64,000 bases of DNA. Origin: a bacterium (GTDB lineage Bacteria; CSSED10-310; JAFGSJ01). Position 1 is the first letter of the stretch. Every line of letters starts with the position of its first letter. Below the pieces are notes generated by a model. The model saw nothing but the letters and a program-made list of their open reading frames with translations. It ran no database searches and was not told the origin of the DNA. This document shows positions 1 through 11,020 of the stretch, piece after piece. The translations under genes and the position numbers were made by a program. The DNA lies in NCBI GenBank assembly GCA_016934675.1, contig JAFGSJ010000152.1:1-64000 (forward strand). The letters run 5' to 3'.

Positions 1-521
1 AACGGAACAAATCCGGTGTTGACATATTCAGACTTCATAGTGTCGCTTTCAACACGGATCGAGGCATCCCGAATTTTTGCGGTCACACCGCCCGAAAAAG
101 ATACTTTTTCTGATTTGTACAACGTATACGCATAGCGCAGGCGATAGGAATCGAAGCGGTAGCGGACTGTCAGAGGTTGGTTTGCGGGGAAAAGCACGTT
201 ATTGAAAATGATGTCCCGGTCCACTGATCCGGAAGAACGGGTGCGAAAAGGAGCGGCAAGCATAAGAAGAGCATGACGTTCATTGAATGTGTATTTCATC
301 TGCAAACGATAGAAGAGGGCCGGATCAGCGGACAACTCGTCTGATAACGACAGCGGTTCTGCGTCTTGATCTCCGGGCAGGCGAACATCGTTATAACCTG
401 TCCAGGCAACACCCGTTTCAAAATCACATTGAAGTTGTCCGGCACATTCATGAGACCAGGAGAAGGCCACAATCATGGCCGCAAAGAAGCTCATTTTAAA
501 CACGCTTATTTTGGTCACCAT
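1..521 (-). CDS. Predicted outer-membrane beta-barrel protein (3' part beyond window)
   Basis: An open frame runs from an ATG at 521 off the left edge, about 173 codons. A strong AGGAGGT ribosome site precedes the ATG, and the N-terminus (MVTKISVFKMSFF, then a hydrophobic run ending in CAG) looks like a signal peptide. The mature part alternates polar and aromatic/hydrophobic residues in short strands, with turns such as FNERHAL, and a GGVTAKIRDA segment of a kind common in uncharacterised outer-membrane barrels. It lies 83 bp downstream of the C25 peptidase gene on the same strand and is probably co-transcribed, so it could help present or export that peptidase. The family is not recognised and the C-terminus is not visible. 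Confidence 0.75.
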   Translation of the reverse strand, partial: MVTKISVFKMSFFAAMIVAFSWSHECAGQLQCDFETGVAWTGYNDVRLPGDQDAEPLSLSDELSADPALFYRLQMKYTFNERHALLMLAAPFRTRSSGSVDRDIIFNNVLFPANQPLTVRYRFDSYRLRYAYTLYKSEKVSFSGGVTAKIRDASIRVESDTMKSEYVNTGFVP

Positions 522-604
522 TATCAATACCTCCTGTAGATGTATTATCAGTCAGTCCCATCGCAGTAATGCGGGGTTTAAAACCGGAAAGTAGTAGGGC
601 TCTT

Positions 605-2617
605 TCATCCCCTACTCCTTTCCGGCATTGACCGGCGTTTTCGATGTGACCCTACATTTTTCTGAGATCGGATCAAGAGAACTGAGAACGTGGCCAATAA
701 AAGGACTATCATCGTCTTTGAAAGGACAGGCGTTTCCTGAATACTGATAGTTTGCATGCCAAGACAGGGATTCCCCCAAAGGTTCCATTCAACCATCTCA
801 TAATGATTGTCTTGCCAAAGACCATGCGTATAGAGATATCGCAATGACTGTTGAAGCGCGGCCCCCTGCGTATACTGATGCGAGGTCACATAGGTAGTAA
901 AGTAGTAATCAAGCGATTGACTGGAACCATCGTCCGGATATGACCATCCTGGTAAACCCCAGGCTGCTTTCGTTGCCCCAACAAAACCAACGGCACCTTG
1001 CTTCAACATCGCCTGACCGATGTTAAGTTCATCAGTGTCTGCATTTGAGCAGGAGTCTGCGAAAATGATCGCTGGAAAATCATCATTGAGATACTGGCAA
1101 TCAGTCGAGGATATGAACGGAGGGTCCCCGAGTCCGCAAATGTGAGCGGATGTCGGTAATCCATGCCCGGCCCAATTGACGAAAGCGAAGGTGTTGTTTG
1201 GCCAAACATTGTTTACGTTCTCTTGAAGCAGTGGATAGTCGCAATCATATATTGACATAAAGTTGATGTTTTTTTGATACAACTTAGTGATTGTCCAATC
1301 CGACATCCAACTCTGATTTATCTTTGCCTCCATCAGCACCGCGTTATCGGTATCCATCCAGAAAAAAGCACCGAGAAGGAGAATATTTTTTTTGTATGAT
1401 GGTGAAGCGTTTTGTTCGTATTGGATTGATTTCAGGCAGATTGAGGATACTGTACTGAAATCACTCCACGGAATGCGACCGATGTTGACTTCAGAATAGA
1501 AATCCATCGAATCGCTATCTTCACCATAATTACCATTTTGGTTACTATCCCAGGATTGATCGTCAGATTTCGATAATTCCGCATAATAAAAATCACTTCG
1601 AGGGTATCCGTAAGGAACGGCTATTCTTTGCCAGATGAGCCTCATCGGCACATGATCATGATGCCCGACTATCAGAACATTTTCGATGCCCCATGCTGTG
1701 GAAGGATACTTTTCCCTTAAAAAATTCCGGATTTTCTGGGCATCATCAATTCCGGTATAATGCTGATAAATCCAATCTGTGGTAACGATCAGGGGATTGT
1801 TGCCCTTGCGTGATTCCCAGTCTGCGAGAGGGCTAACAGCATCGACAAGTGAGGACATTGTAATAATCACCAACGGATGCTGCTCTTCTTTTTGTCTTGT
1901 CCTGACCCTGGAATACCATTGTTGGGCTTCATTATAGTTGAAAATTAATTCCCGCGCATCTCGTTCGGTTGAAAGCACATAATCATTCAGTCCAACCCGC
2001 TTTTCTTCTGAATCAGGTCGGGTATAACTGATCTCCACTCTAATATGGCGATGAAAGATCAGTTGACCTGATCCGGGTACATATGAAAACGGAGTTACCC
2101 TCACATCTGCAAGATTATATTTACGATAGTGTGATTGTCTCACAAACTCACCAACCGTCATCGGATATGGATCATCTGAACCATAAACAGCAATGAAATT
2201 ACGCTCATACAACCGCGCCATTGTTTTATCGCTTTGCTCGACGCTCATCTGTATCACGCGAGGCGCAGCTACCGGAATAATCTGAAATTTCCCCGGTAAA
2301 ACCTCAGATTGATAACTGATTACCTTGACGGAATCCACAATAGCGTTGGGCGGAAGGGCAATTGGATATATCCGTGACGGCAATCGAGGCTTTCCCGGTT
2401 CGAATAGTATCCCGCAATCATCAAGTATGATTTTCTGACCATCCTGTGTATCGATTATCCGGAAATCAGGATACTCCATCGAGATCGATAAATATCCACT
2501 TTCTGCTAATGCCAATCCGACACTTAGCATTACAAAAGATATACTGACAACGATCACTAGTGAGCTTGTTCTACGATAAACGTATAACCGTTGATCACAG
2601 AAAAAATGAGTAACCAT
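605..2617 (-). CDS. Secreted C25 (gingipain-like) cysteine peptidase with C-terminal membrane tail
   Basis: A 670-residue secreted protein predicted to be a caspase-fold cysteine peptidase. It begins with a hydrophobic signal segment (about residues 15-40). The region from about residue 250 (LVIITMSSLVDAV) matches the start of C25 domains. The putative catalytic His lies in WAGHG near residue 482 and the Cys in DSCSN near residue 521, in the order and spacing of that family. The last 45 residues are unusual: a T-P-V-L-S motif, a roughly 20-residue hydrophobic helix, then a basic tail, like an IPTLS/PEP-type sorting signal rather than a type IX secretion tail. GGAGGGGG precedes the ATG. A barrel gene follows 83 bp downstream. 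The substrate is unknown. Confidence 0.85.
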   Translation of the reverse strand: MVTHFFCDQRLYVYRRTSSLVIVVSISFVMLSVGLALAESGYLSISMEYPDFRIIDTQDGQKIILDDCGILFEPGKPRLPSRIYPIALPPNAIVDSVKVISYQSEVLPGKFQIIPVAAPRVIQMSVEQSDKTMARLYERNFIAVYGSDDPYPMTVGEFVRQSHYRKYNLADVRVTPFSYVPGSGQLIFHRHIRVEISYTRPDSEEKRVGLNDYVLSTERDARELIFNYNEAQQWYSRVRTRQKEEQHPLVIITMSSLVDAVSPLADWESRKGNNPLIVTTDWIYQHYTGIDDAQKIRNFLREKYPSTAWGIENVLIVGHHDHVPMRLIWQRIAVPYGYPRSDFYYAELSKSDDQSWDSNQNGNYGEDSDSMDFYSEVNIGRIPWSDFSTVSSICLKSIQYEQNASPSYKKNILLLGAFFWMDTDNAVLMEAKINQSWMSDWTITKLYQKNINFMSIYDCDYPLLQENVNNVWPNNTFAFVNWAGHGLPTSAHICGLGDPPFISSTDCQYLNDDFPAIIFADSCSNADTDELNIGQAMLKQGAVGFVGATKAAWGLPGWSYPDDGSSQSLDYYFTTYVTSHQYTQGAALQQSLRYLYTHGLWQDNHYEMVEWNLWGNPCLGMQTISIQETPVLSKTMIVLLLATFSVLLIRSQKNVGSHRKRRSMPERSRG

Positions 2618-2682
2618 ATTCCACCCCCTCCTACTCTGGATTGAGGATTGAGTTTCGACTGCAATCCAGAGTCATATGAATT

Positions 2683-2711
2683 AGCATACCATGATTGAGC
2701 TAATCGAACAA
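2683..2711 (-). promoter_or_regulatory. Possible promoter of the C25 peptidase gene
   Basis: On the minus strand TTGTTC is followed after 17 bp by TATGCT, about 65 bp upstream of the peptidase ATG. Spacing is ideal but both boxes are imperfect. Confidence 0.3.
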
Positions 2712-2721
2712 GGGGAATGCA

Positions 2722-2748
2722 ATCTGCGCTATCTGCGTCATCTGCGGT
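2722..2748. repeat. Three imperfect 9-bp tandem repeats
   Basis: The units ATCTGCGCT, ATCTGCGTC and ATCTGCGGT lie head to tail in the 384-bp non-coding stretch between the divergent C25 peptidase and Cys-rich protein genes. A related pair (CTCGGTGAC, CTCGGTGGT) occurs at 51224-51241. Apart from this repeat and the weak promoter at 2683-2711, I see no other feature in 2618-3001. Confidence 0.7.
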
Positions 2749-3001
2749 CACAATTGGGTTAAATTGTGTTCTGTTGTCGCACGATGAGAAAAGAGATATA
2801 AATCCAGAACATAGAGAAGAGCAATTCGAATTTACACTTCACTTTGCGACCCATTAACTTTGCCTTAAATGAGAGAGAACCATTATGAAATCTGATCATT
2901 GATTAATGCATTTTTTTTCTTTAGCAGGGCTATTTTTTTTTTGTTTGATGGAGTATACTGAGTTTGTGCTGAAAGCGCGGGCTTTAGTGGAGAGAACGAT
3001 C

Positions 3002-3709
3002 ATGACGAGCGAAAATGTAATGAATGATGAGAATAGGAAATTACGGGCTGAGTTCGCGAGGCGGAAACTTGACCCGGGTATGCTATTGCGGGTGCCTTTC
3101 GAGGACATTGCCCAGGAAAATGAACTCCTCAAAGAGTTACTTGAATGGGTCGAGCATTACGAAACGTGTCGTAATCGGACTTTAATGGAGGTCGATGGTT
3201 TTCTCTACCCTCCTGTTTTTCCAGACAACGATCCGGATTCTGACTGGTTCCGGTTTGAATTGTGGATGCAGGGTCGACCGACATCTTTTGTGCTTCGGGA
3301 ACGTTTGCCCGATAGTATAGTGAAGCTTGATCTCGATACCGTTTCCGACGAAGAGCTATCCGAAAAGCTGGCCTTTTTCATCGAGATCCTGTCATACCAT
3401 GACATCGAAGTTGATTTCTACGATCGGGTCCCGGATCGACTCGTGTTCGAACAATTGCTGCGGGAGTTAGACGAGGAGTTCGATCTCATGGCCGGTGGCA
3501 CTTGCCACCTTGACGGCTGCACCGGTTTCTGCCCGGAATGTTTTCAGCGGCCCTGGTGTGAGCAGGGCACCAGTTCCTGCTGGGATGAGGACCATGAACT
3601 TGGCCGCATGTTTCTCGTCGAGCCTGTCCAACGTTATGTATCTGCGACTCCTTTCTCGCTGGAAATTCTGGAACAGTTCCACGACCAGGACGATGATCTC
3701 CCGTTTTAA
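3002..3709 (+). CDS. Conserved-looking cytoplasmic protein with a Cys-rich cluster
   Basis: About 235 residues from the ATG at 3002, which has GGAGAG about 8 bp upstream; longer forms starting at 2906 or 2949 lack a ribosome site. The body is acidic and helical with no signal peptide or membrane segment. Near residues 165-195 there are six cysteines with C-x4-C-x3-C-x2-C-x5-C-x6-C spacing plus a histidine, suggesting a small metal-binding knuckle. I do not recognise the family. It is transcribed alone ahead of the methyltransferase gene, with an 84-bp gap before the first possible start of that gene. Base use is like its neighbours. Confidence 0.7.
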   Translation: MTSENVMNDENRKLRAEFARRKLDPGMLLRVPFEDIAQENELLKELLEWVEHYETCRNRTLMEVDGFLYPPVFPDNDPDSDWFRFELWMQGRPTSFVLRERLPDSIVKLDLDTVSDEELSEKLAFFIEILSYHDIEVDFYDRVPDRLVFEQLLRELDEEFDLMAGGTCHLDGCTGFCPECFQRPWCEQGTSSCWDEDHELGRMFLVEPVQRYVSATPFSLEILEQFHDQDDDLPF

Positions 3710-3817
3710 GACATGGTCTCGTTCGCTCACGATTTGAAACCGGTCGCACACTAATGATCGGTTTTGATTCGTAAAGGCCGGGACGCTCTCTGAATGAACA
3801 AGGAGAGTCCAATTATC

Positions 3818-4522
3818 ATGTTTACAAAATCAGCTCGATTTTATGACTTGATCTATTCTTTTAAAAACTATGAACAGGAAGTGGGTTATCTCAACCGGAT
3901 CATAAGGCAGCAACGGTTTAACGAACCGCTGACGCTCTTGGATGTTGCCTGTGGAACGGGCAAACATCTTGAGCATTTTCAGAAATCCTGGCAGTGCACC
4001 GGACTGGACCTCGATCAAAATATGCTTGAGATAGCCCGAGGACGTTTGCCGGACCTCCGTTTTTATCGAGCCGATATGAGTCATTTTGAGTTGAGTTGTT
4101 CCTATGATCTCATCACCTGCCTGTTTAGCTCGATCGGTTATGTGGCCTCCATCAAAAAACTCGAACAGACGCTGGCTTGTTTTAAGAAGCATCTGAATCC
4201 GGGAGGACTGATGCTTGTCGAACCATGGTTTACACCCGAGCAATGGACGCCCGGTCGAATCACGGTCCAGATAGCCGAAGAGCCGGACCTGAAAATCGCA
4301 AGGATGAACACCAGTCTACATCGAGGCCGCTTGTCTTATTTTGTATTCCATTATTTGATCGGGTCCCCCCTAAAAACGGAACATTTCACAGAACGACATA
4401 CACTCGGTCTTTTTACCCAATCGGAAATGAAATCCGCTTTTGAAAAGAATGGCCTGTCAGTCGAATACGATCCGCAGGGACCATCCGGACGTGGACTCTA
4501 TATCAGCAGATTCGCTCGTTAA
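3818..4522 (+). CDS. Class I SAM-dependent methyltransferase
   Basis: A single-domain methyltransferase of about 234 residues with a Rossmann fold. The SAM-binding motif I is visible as LLDVACGTGKH (near residue 50), followed by the acidic strand-2 end GLDLD and a motif-IV-like DLITCLFSSIGY. The N-terminal SARFYDLIYSF is typical of small-molecule methyltransferases of this type. The ATG at 3818 is chosen because AAGGAG lies about 12 bp upstream; an in-frame ATG at 3794 would add eight residues but has no ribosome site. The substrate cannot be deduced. It converges on the sulfatase-fold gene, whose stop lies 25 bp away. Confidence 0.85.
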   Translation: MFTKSARFYDLIYSFKNYEQEVGYLNRIIRQQRFNEPLTLLDVACGTGKHLEHFQKSWQCTGLDLDQNMLEIARGRLPDLRFYRADMSHFELSCSYDLITCLFSSIGYVASIKKLEQTLACFKKHLNPGGLMLVEPWFTPEQWTPGRITVQIAEEPDLKIARMNTSLHRGRLSYFVFHYLIGSPLKTEHFTERHTLGLFTQSEMKSAFEKNGLSVEYDPQGPSGRGLYISRFAR

Positions 4523-4547
4523 GAGGTGCTGAAAAAGATTCGTGGTC

Positions 4548-6689
4548 TTATTCGAGTCCCGGATTAATGGCAATGGTATTGCGGGCCTTCATGAGTTCTA
4601 CATTCTCTCGGATCCGGGATTTTTCCTGGGGAAACATGATTTTACGGTCCGCAGCCCGCATCCAGCAGAAATAGCTTTCTCCGGGTTTGTCACGAGAAGC
4701 GTACCAATCGGCGGCCACAATCCAGAAGTCGGCCAACCAGGAATAGCGAGCGATATTTTCCTTCAAATCGATAAAGCAGGCCCCCCGATCAGAATGGTCC
4801 TGTGCGCACATGATCCGGGTCTTTTCGATTGCGATATCTTCACCGAGTGGATTGAGTTGTTCGGCTTTGAGCACATAATCAAGGGCCAGGTCGAGTTGAC
4901 CGGTCGAGCGGGCATGCTGGGCCAGAATCGTGAATAATTCAGGGTCCTCGACTTTGTTGTCCAGGGCTTGCCTCAGGATGGCCAAGGCACCCTCGGGGTC
5001 CGCTTCCCGGATTTTCAGATAAAAAAGACTGAGATAGGCCTCAGCATTGCGCCGATTTCTGGTTATGGCTTTCAGAATATTGTTTCGGGCTTCTTCCTGA
5101 TGATTATGCTGCATATAGAAGCGTCCCAATTGCAGATACGGGTAATCCATATCGGGCAATATTTCGGTGACTCTGAGCAGAACAAGTTCCGCATCAGTAT
5201 ATCGTTTGAATTGATCATAGATCGTGGCCAGATTGTTCAGGACCAAAGTGTTGTCCGGGTCCCGGGCCCGGAGCGACTCGAAGCGTTCCAATGCCTGGGG
5301 CCATGTTCCTGCCTTCATCAGTTTTTTACTCTCGATAAATTCATGATATATTTGCACGCGCTCACGTGGATCGGGCAAGCTGAACGGGTCAGGTCCCGAA
5401 CGCTCCGGAATGGATTGGACATAGCCCAGGCTGCGTAATTCTTCGAGCTTGCTCAGGTCCCTTATTGTGGGGTCCAGGAAAGTTTTCAGGCTTGTTTCGA
5501 GCCGATTGACCTCGGCGTGATAATCCCGTAGCCTCGCCTTGTGCTTGGCTTCACGGGAGAGGTCCTGCTTGAGCAGGCGATCAGACGCGATGTTAAACAA
5601 AGCCGCGCTACTCCCATTGACAAATAACCAGGGATATTCGAGCAGGCCTGAAAGTGGTCGCCAGCGAAAGCTATAATAAGGCATCAGGGTCACAAGCGGA
5701 AACGGGGCCGTTGAGCGGGGCGAGTTCAGAATGGTAATCAGCCTGGTTTCATGGTCGGGACCGGATTGACCGGCAGCGTCAAGATAGTATAACAGCAAGG
5801 GTTTGATCTGGCATAAACTGATCGGTTGATCGGTCCTTTTACCGGCCAAGCCGGGACCGATCCAGATCAAAGGCACATGTAATGCAGCCGGCGTTAATAA
5901 AAGCCCGTGGGTCATTTCGCCATGATCGCCCAGGTCCTCGCCATGGTCCCCGACAATAATGGCCAGGTCCCGTTGATCATGCCATTGTTTCAAGTCTCGG
6001 AGCGAGGCCATCATTCTATGGAATTGGGCATCGACAAAGGCGAGCTCACCGTCATAGGGTTGCTCGAAAGCTTGATCATGTGGTGGTGGTGGAACATAGG
6101 GTTCGTGAGGATCGTAAAAGTGGACCCAGGTGAACCAGGGTGATTTCCAGCTTTTGCTCTGAGTCAGGACCGTGTCGACCAGTTGCGATGCGGCCCGTTC
6201 CTTATAGTTAAAGTAACGACGCCGACCCATTCTGACCGCATCATCATAAATATCGAACCCTTGATCGAGTCCATAAATCCGGTCGAGGACCGCGGCGGCG
6301 ATGTAGGCATGCGTGGCATATCCCTTTGCCTTGAGCGACTCAGCCAGCGTTTCGAAACGCGGTGCCAGGACGAAGAGGCCATTGTCCAACACACCATGCT
6401 GTTCGACCGTGAGCCCCGTGAGCAGTGAGGTGTGTGCAGGGAGGGTAAGTGGTGCGGGCGTAAAGGCATGTTCGAAGATGAGGCCCTGTTCGGTGGCCAT
6501 TTGTGACGTAAAAGGCATGGTGTTCTGCTGATAACCATAACAGGGCAGGTGGTCGGCCCGGGTCGTATCAAGGGTGACCAGCAGTATATTGGGTATCGGG
6601 TCGGCGGCATGACCCAGGTCCGCCCCGAACACGGCTTCCAGCAGGCTGATCAAAAAACACAGCATAAGGGTCAGACCGGATCGTCTCAC
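4548..6689 (-). CDS. Sulfatase-fold hydrolase with C-terminal TPR repeats
   Basis: A 713-residue exported protein of the alkaline phosphatase/sulfatase superfamily. After a signal peptide (cleavage near residue 29) come the metal-site strand NILLVTLDTTRADH and, later, GDHGEDLGDHGE. The position of the sulfatase nucleophile reads T-L-P-A-H (Thr82), not Cys/Ser-X-P-X-R, so no formylglycine can form. From about residue 430 the protein is helical TPR repeats (for example VLNNLATIYDQFKRY). The start is GTG with GGGGG upstream. It is the last gene of the transketolase/ETF-QO operon, 26 bp after its neighbour. It may be a phosphatase or transferase rather than a true sulfatase. Confidence 0.85.
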   Translation of the reverse strand: MRRSGLTLMLCFLISLLEAVFGADLGHAADPIPNILLVTLDTTRADHLPCYGYQQNTMPFTSQMATEQGLIFEHAFTPAPLTLPAHTSLLTGLTVEQHGVLDNGLFVLAPRFETLAESLKAKGYATHAYIAAAVLDRIYGLDQGFDIYDDAVRMGRRRYFNYKERAASQLVDTVLTQSKSWKSPWFTWVHFYDPHEPYVPPPPHDQAFEQPYDGELAFVDAQFHRMMASLRDLKQWHDQRDLAIIVGDHGEDLGDHGEMTHGLLLTPAALHVPLIWIGPGLAGKRTDQPISLCQIKPLLLYYLDAAGQSGPDHETRLITILNSPRSTAPFPLVTLMPYYSFRWRPLSGLLEYPWLFVNGSSAALFNIASDRLLKQDLSREAKHKARLRDYHAEVNRLETSLKTFLDPTIRDLSKLEELRSLGYVQSIPERSGPDPFSLPDPRERVQIYHEFIESKKLMKAGTWPQALERFESLRARDPDNTLVLNNLATIYDQFKRYTDAELVLLRVTEILPDMDYPYLQLGRFYMQHNHQEEARNNILKAITRNRRNAEAYLSLFYLKIREADPEGALAILRQALDNKVEDPELFTILAQHARSTGQLDLALDYVLKAEQLNPLGEDIAIEKTRIMCAQDHSDRGACFIDLKENIARYSWLADFWIVAADWYASRDKPGESYFCWMRAADRKIMFPQEKSRIRENVELMKARNTIAINPGLE

Positions 6690-6715
6690 CTATGCCCCCT
6701 GGCTAAAGACAATGA

Positions 6716-8419
<1,704 letters not shown>

Positions 8420-8443
8420 GTTTCACCTGCCTTGTCTCGATAT

Positions 8444-10393
8444 TTAACCTGAAAGACGTTTCAGTAACATTTCCGCCCGGGTGACGACGTGCTCAGGCGT
8501 CAGTTGATAGACCTGGGTCAACTCGGCGGGCTTACCCGATTTGGTGAAATGGTCTTGAATACCGATCCGCTCGACATACTGGGGTTTTTCCTGGGTCACG
8601 ACCTCACTGATCGAAGAACCGAGTCCTCCGATAACGTTATGCGGTTCAATCGTGAGAATAGGTAGATCGAGATGTTCCTTGACCAAGGCCAGATCGAGAG
8701 GTTTAATGCTGTACATGTCGATAATCGTGGCCGTGATGCCTTGCTTTTCGAGTAAACCCGAGGCGATCAGGGCGGTTTGGACCATGTCTCCAATCGCAAA
8801 AATCGTCAGATGTTGACCTTGTTTGAGGAGATGTCCCCGCCCCAGGTGAGGTTGGACCTCGAAACTGTTATCGATCCCCGCCCCATATTGGGGATTATGC
8901 TTACCGTTATATATGATCGGGACTTTATCTCGACCAAAACGCATGTAAATCGGGCCATGCTCGCGAGCCATCTCAAAAATGAGTCGGTAAGTCATCACGC
9001 CGTCAGCCGGCTGGACGATGCGAATATTTGGTATGGAACGCAGCACACCGAGCATTTCAAGCTCGGCATGGCTGCCCCCATCGACCAGACGCGGATCGCC
9101 ATGTGAGCCGATGATCTTCACATTCAGGTTGTTATAGGCGATCACATTGCGGATGACTTCCATGGCCTTGAGATAGAAAATGGAAAACGTGTTGATGAAG
9201 GGGATTTTGCCTTCGAGTCCGAATGCGCTCGAGAGTAGACCCATGGTCGTCTCGGCGATACCGGCTTCAAAACAACGCTCCGGAAAATGGGTATGGAAAT
9301 AATCGCCCTTACAGGAACTCCTCAAATCCGCATCAATCCGGATGATGCGCTCATCTTGACGGCCAAGATGGTACAAGGCTCGACCATAGGCTTCCCGTGG
9401 GGCAACCTGTTTTTCCTCGAGAAATTTCTGGTCCGTGGCAATATGATTCAAAGGTTGTTTCATTTCCTCGATGCGATGCGTGTAGATACGCTGGGTAATA
9501 TCGAAAATCTTCATACAGACTTCATATTCATCTGGCTTGGGCGGGACTCCATGATAGGCCGCGTCGTCTTCCATGAAGGATACGCCCTTGCCCTTGATCG
9601 TATAGGCAATGATAGCTTTGGGTTTTTCCGTCAATTGACCAGCCTCGCTCAAGACCCAGTGAAGATGCTGATAATCATGCCCATTCAAATCTTCACCGCC
9701 CCGATAATGATCGAGAATGGTCCACTGCTTTTCGTTGAACTGATCACGGACCGCGCCAAAATTAAGGACATTCTCTTTCTTACCGGTCAATTGCTGCCGA
9801 TTATTATCAACGATTAAGATCAGATTGCCGAGAGACTTGGCCCCAGCATAAGAAATCGCTTCTTTGGTCGAGCCCTCATCCATCTCACCATCACCGATCA
9901 GACAATAGACCAGGGGCGGGGGCATTCCTCTGTTTTCTTTCTTAAAACGGTAGCGAAGTTCTTCGGCCACCGAACAGGCAAATCCCAAACCGTTTCCCAG
10001 TGAGCCTGCTGATAACTCGACCCCGGGCAGGACATTCATGTCCGGATGACCTTGACAACGCGTATCAACATACCGACCCGTCTGATCAAAATGACCGCTG
10101 CGAAATGTGGACATGACCTCAGCCCGGTCGATATGATCATAGAACTTCGAAATGATCGAGTACAGCGTGGGAGCGGCATGACCTTTGGACAAAACGAAAC
10201 GGTCCCTGTCCCGCCAAGAGGGGTCCGTCTTGTCGAACCGCAAAAAACTCTTATACAATGTCAGGAGAATTTCGACACAGGACAAAGATGGACCCGGATG
10301 CCCAGAATTGGCCCGATACAGCATCTCAATGATATCGCGCCGAATATCATTGGCTTCAAGTTTGAACTCGAGTATTTCCCGGAGTGATATCAC
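8444..10393 (-). CDS. tkt: Transketolase
   Basis: Thiamine-diphosphate enzyme that moves two-carbon units between sugar phosphates in the pentose phosphate pathway. It is a single 649-residue chain carrying both halves. The N-terminal half has NSGHPGPSLS, KGHAAPTLYS and the diphosphate-binding GDGEMDEGSTKEA; the C-terminal half has GIAETTMGLLSSAFG and GGSHAELEMLG. The start is a GTG at 10393, preceded by AAGG. A good promoter lies about 75 bp upstream at 10468-10496. Transketolase is the first gene of an operon with ETF-QO and the sulfatase-fold/TPR protein, whose functional connection is not obvious. Confidence 0.93.
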   Translation of the reverse strand: MISLREILEFKLEANDIRRDIIEMLYRANSGHPGPSLSCVEILLTLYKSFLRFDKTDPSWRDRDRFVLSKGHAAPTLYSIISKFYDHIDRAEVMSTFRSGHFDQTGRYVDTRCQGHPDMNVLPGVELSAGSLGNGLGFACSVAEELRYRFKKENRGMPPPLVYCLIGDGEMDEGSTKEAISYAGAKSLGNLILIVDNNRQQLTGKKENVLNFGAVRDQFNEKQWTILDHYRGGEDLNGHDYQHLHWVLSEAGQLTEKPKAIIAYTIKGKGVSFMEDDAAYHGVPPKPDEYEVCMKIFDITQRIYTHRIEEMKQPLNHIATDQKFLEEKQVAPREAYGRALYHLGRQDERIIRIDADLRSSCKGDYFHTHFPERCFEAGIAETTMGLLSSAFGLEGKIPFINTFSIFYLKAMEVIRNVIAYNNLNVKIIGSHGDPRLVDGGSHAELEMLGVLRSIPNIRIVQPADGVMTYRLIFEMAREHGPIYMRFGRDKVPIIYNGKHNPQYGAGIDNSFEVQPHLGRGHLLKQGQHLTIFAIGDMVQTALIASGLLEKQGITATIIDMYSIKPLDLALVKEHLDLPILTIEPHNVIGGLGSSISEVVTQEKPQYVERIGIQDHFTKSGKPAELTQVYQLTPEHVVTRAEMLLKRLSG

Positions 10394-10467
10394 ACCTTGA
10401 CCCGGCCTGTCCTCAATTTCTGTTCATTCTGGCAAAAACGATTCATACTCAGATTTTCCGTGAACAC

Positions 10468-10496
10468 ACCATACTACAAATCAAGCCGTGCGTCAA
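10468..10496 (-). promoter_or_regulatory. tkt: Sigma70-type promoter of the transketolase operon
   Basis: Minus-strand TTGACG, a 17-bp spacer and TATGGT. Transcription would start near 10460, giving a leader of about 65 nt before the GTG. Confidence 0.55.
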
Positions 10497-10573
10497 GCAA
10501 AAATCGTTTATAAGTCACCAGTCCTTTTCGAAAGCAGGTCAAGAAATAAATGGTCCGGGATTGGAGTCAACCG

Positions 10574-11020
10574 TTATCTGGCCGTTCCGCGTTTCTCGGC
10601 CGCTTGTTTGGCTCGTAAAGCCAACAATGCCGCTAGAGCTTCATCACGTGTCCGATATATATTGACTTCGGCGCCATCCAGAATCGAGCTTGTTTGGATA
10701 GCAAGGTTTTCGGCCGATGAAACATGAAAACGAAAACTGTGCTTGACAAAGAGGCGGCCAAACCCTGAGCGCTCGACGCCGAATTGACGCATCGCGGCGC
10801 CTTTCACCGTGAGTCCCGAATAGTCAATCAGCACGTCGGTCGGCGTTTTATGGCGCTGAATGTGCTCGAATACTACCTTCATGAAATCAGTCGCATCCTG
10901 TGGTGTGAGTATAATACAGTCTTTGAACGTCATGGTGACTACGTCATTCTGGGCGTCATACCAAAAATGCATGGACCAACGCTCTGGTTTGGTAGAATTC
11001 CCGCTTGATGAAGCGGCCAT
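10574..11020 (-). CDS. SpoIIAA/STAS-like small protein
   Basis: 148 residues with an excellent ribosome site (AGGGGGT before the ATG). The pattern is alternating strands and helices: HFWYDAQNDVVTMTFKDC, a helix, VLIDYSGLTVKGAAMRQFG, and a C-terminal helix EALAALLALRAKQAAEK. This resembles the STAS/SpoIIAA-like fold of small regulators, in which the VLIDYSGLTV strand is followed by a short helix. No catalytic motif is seen. It lies between the PDZ-TPR-CHAT gene upstream (240-bp gap) and transketolase (172-bp gap with its own promoter), so it may be monocistronic. A role as an anti-anti-sigma-like partner is inference only. Confidence 0.7.
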   Translation of the reverse strand: MAASSSGNSTKPERWSMHFWYDAQNDVVTMTFKDCIILTPQDATDFMKVVFEHIQRHKTPTDVLIDYSGLTVKGAAMRQFGVERSGFGRLFVKHSFRFHVSSAENLAIQTSSILDGAEVNIYRTRDEALAALLALRAKQAAEKRGTAR

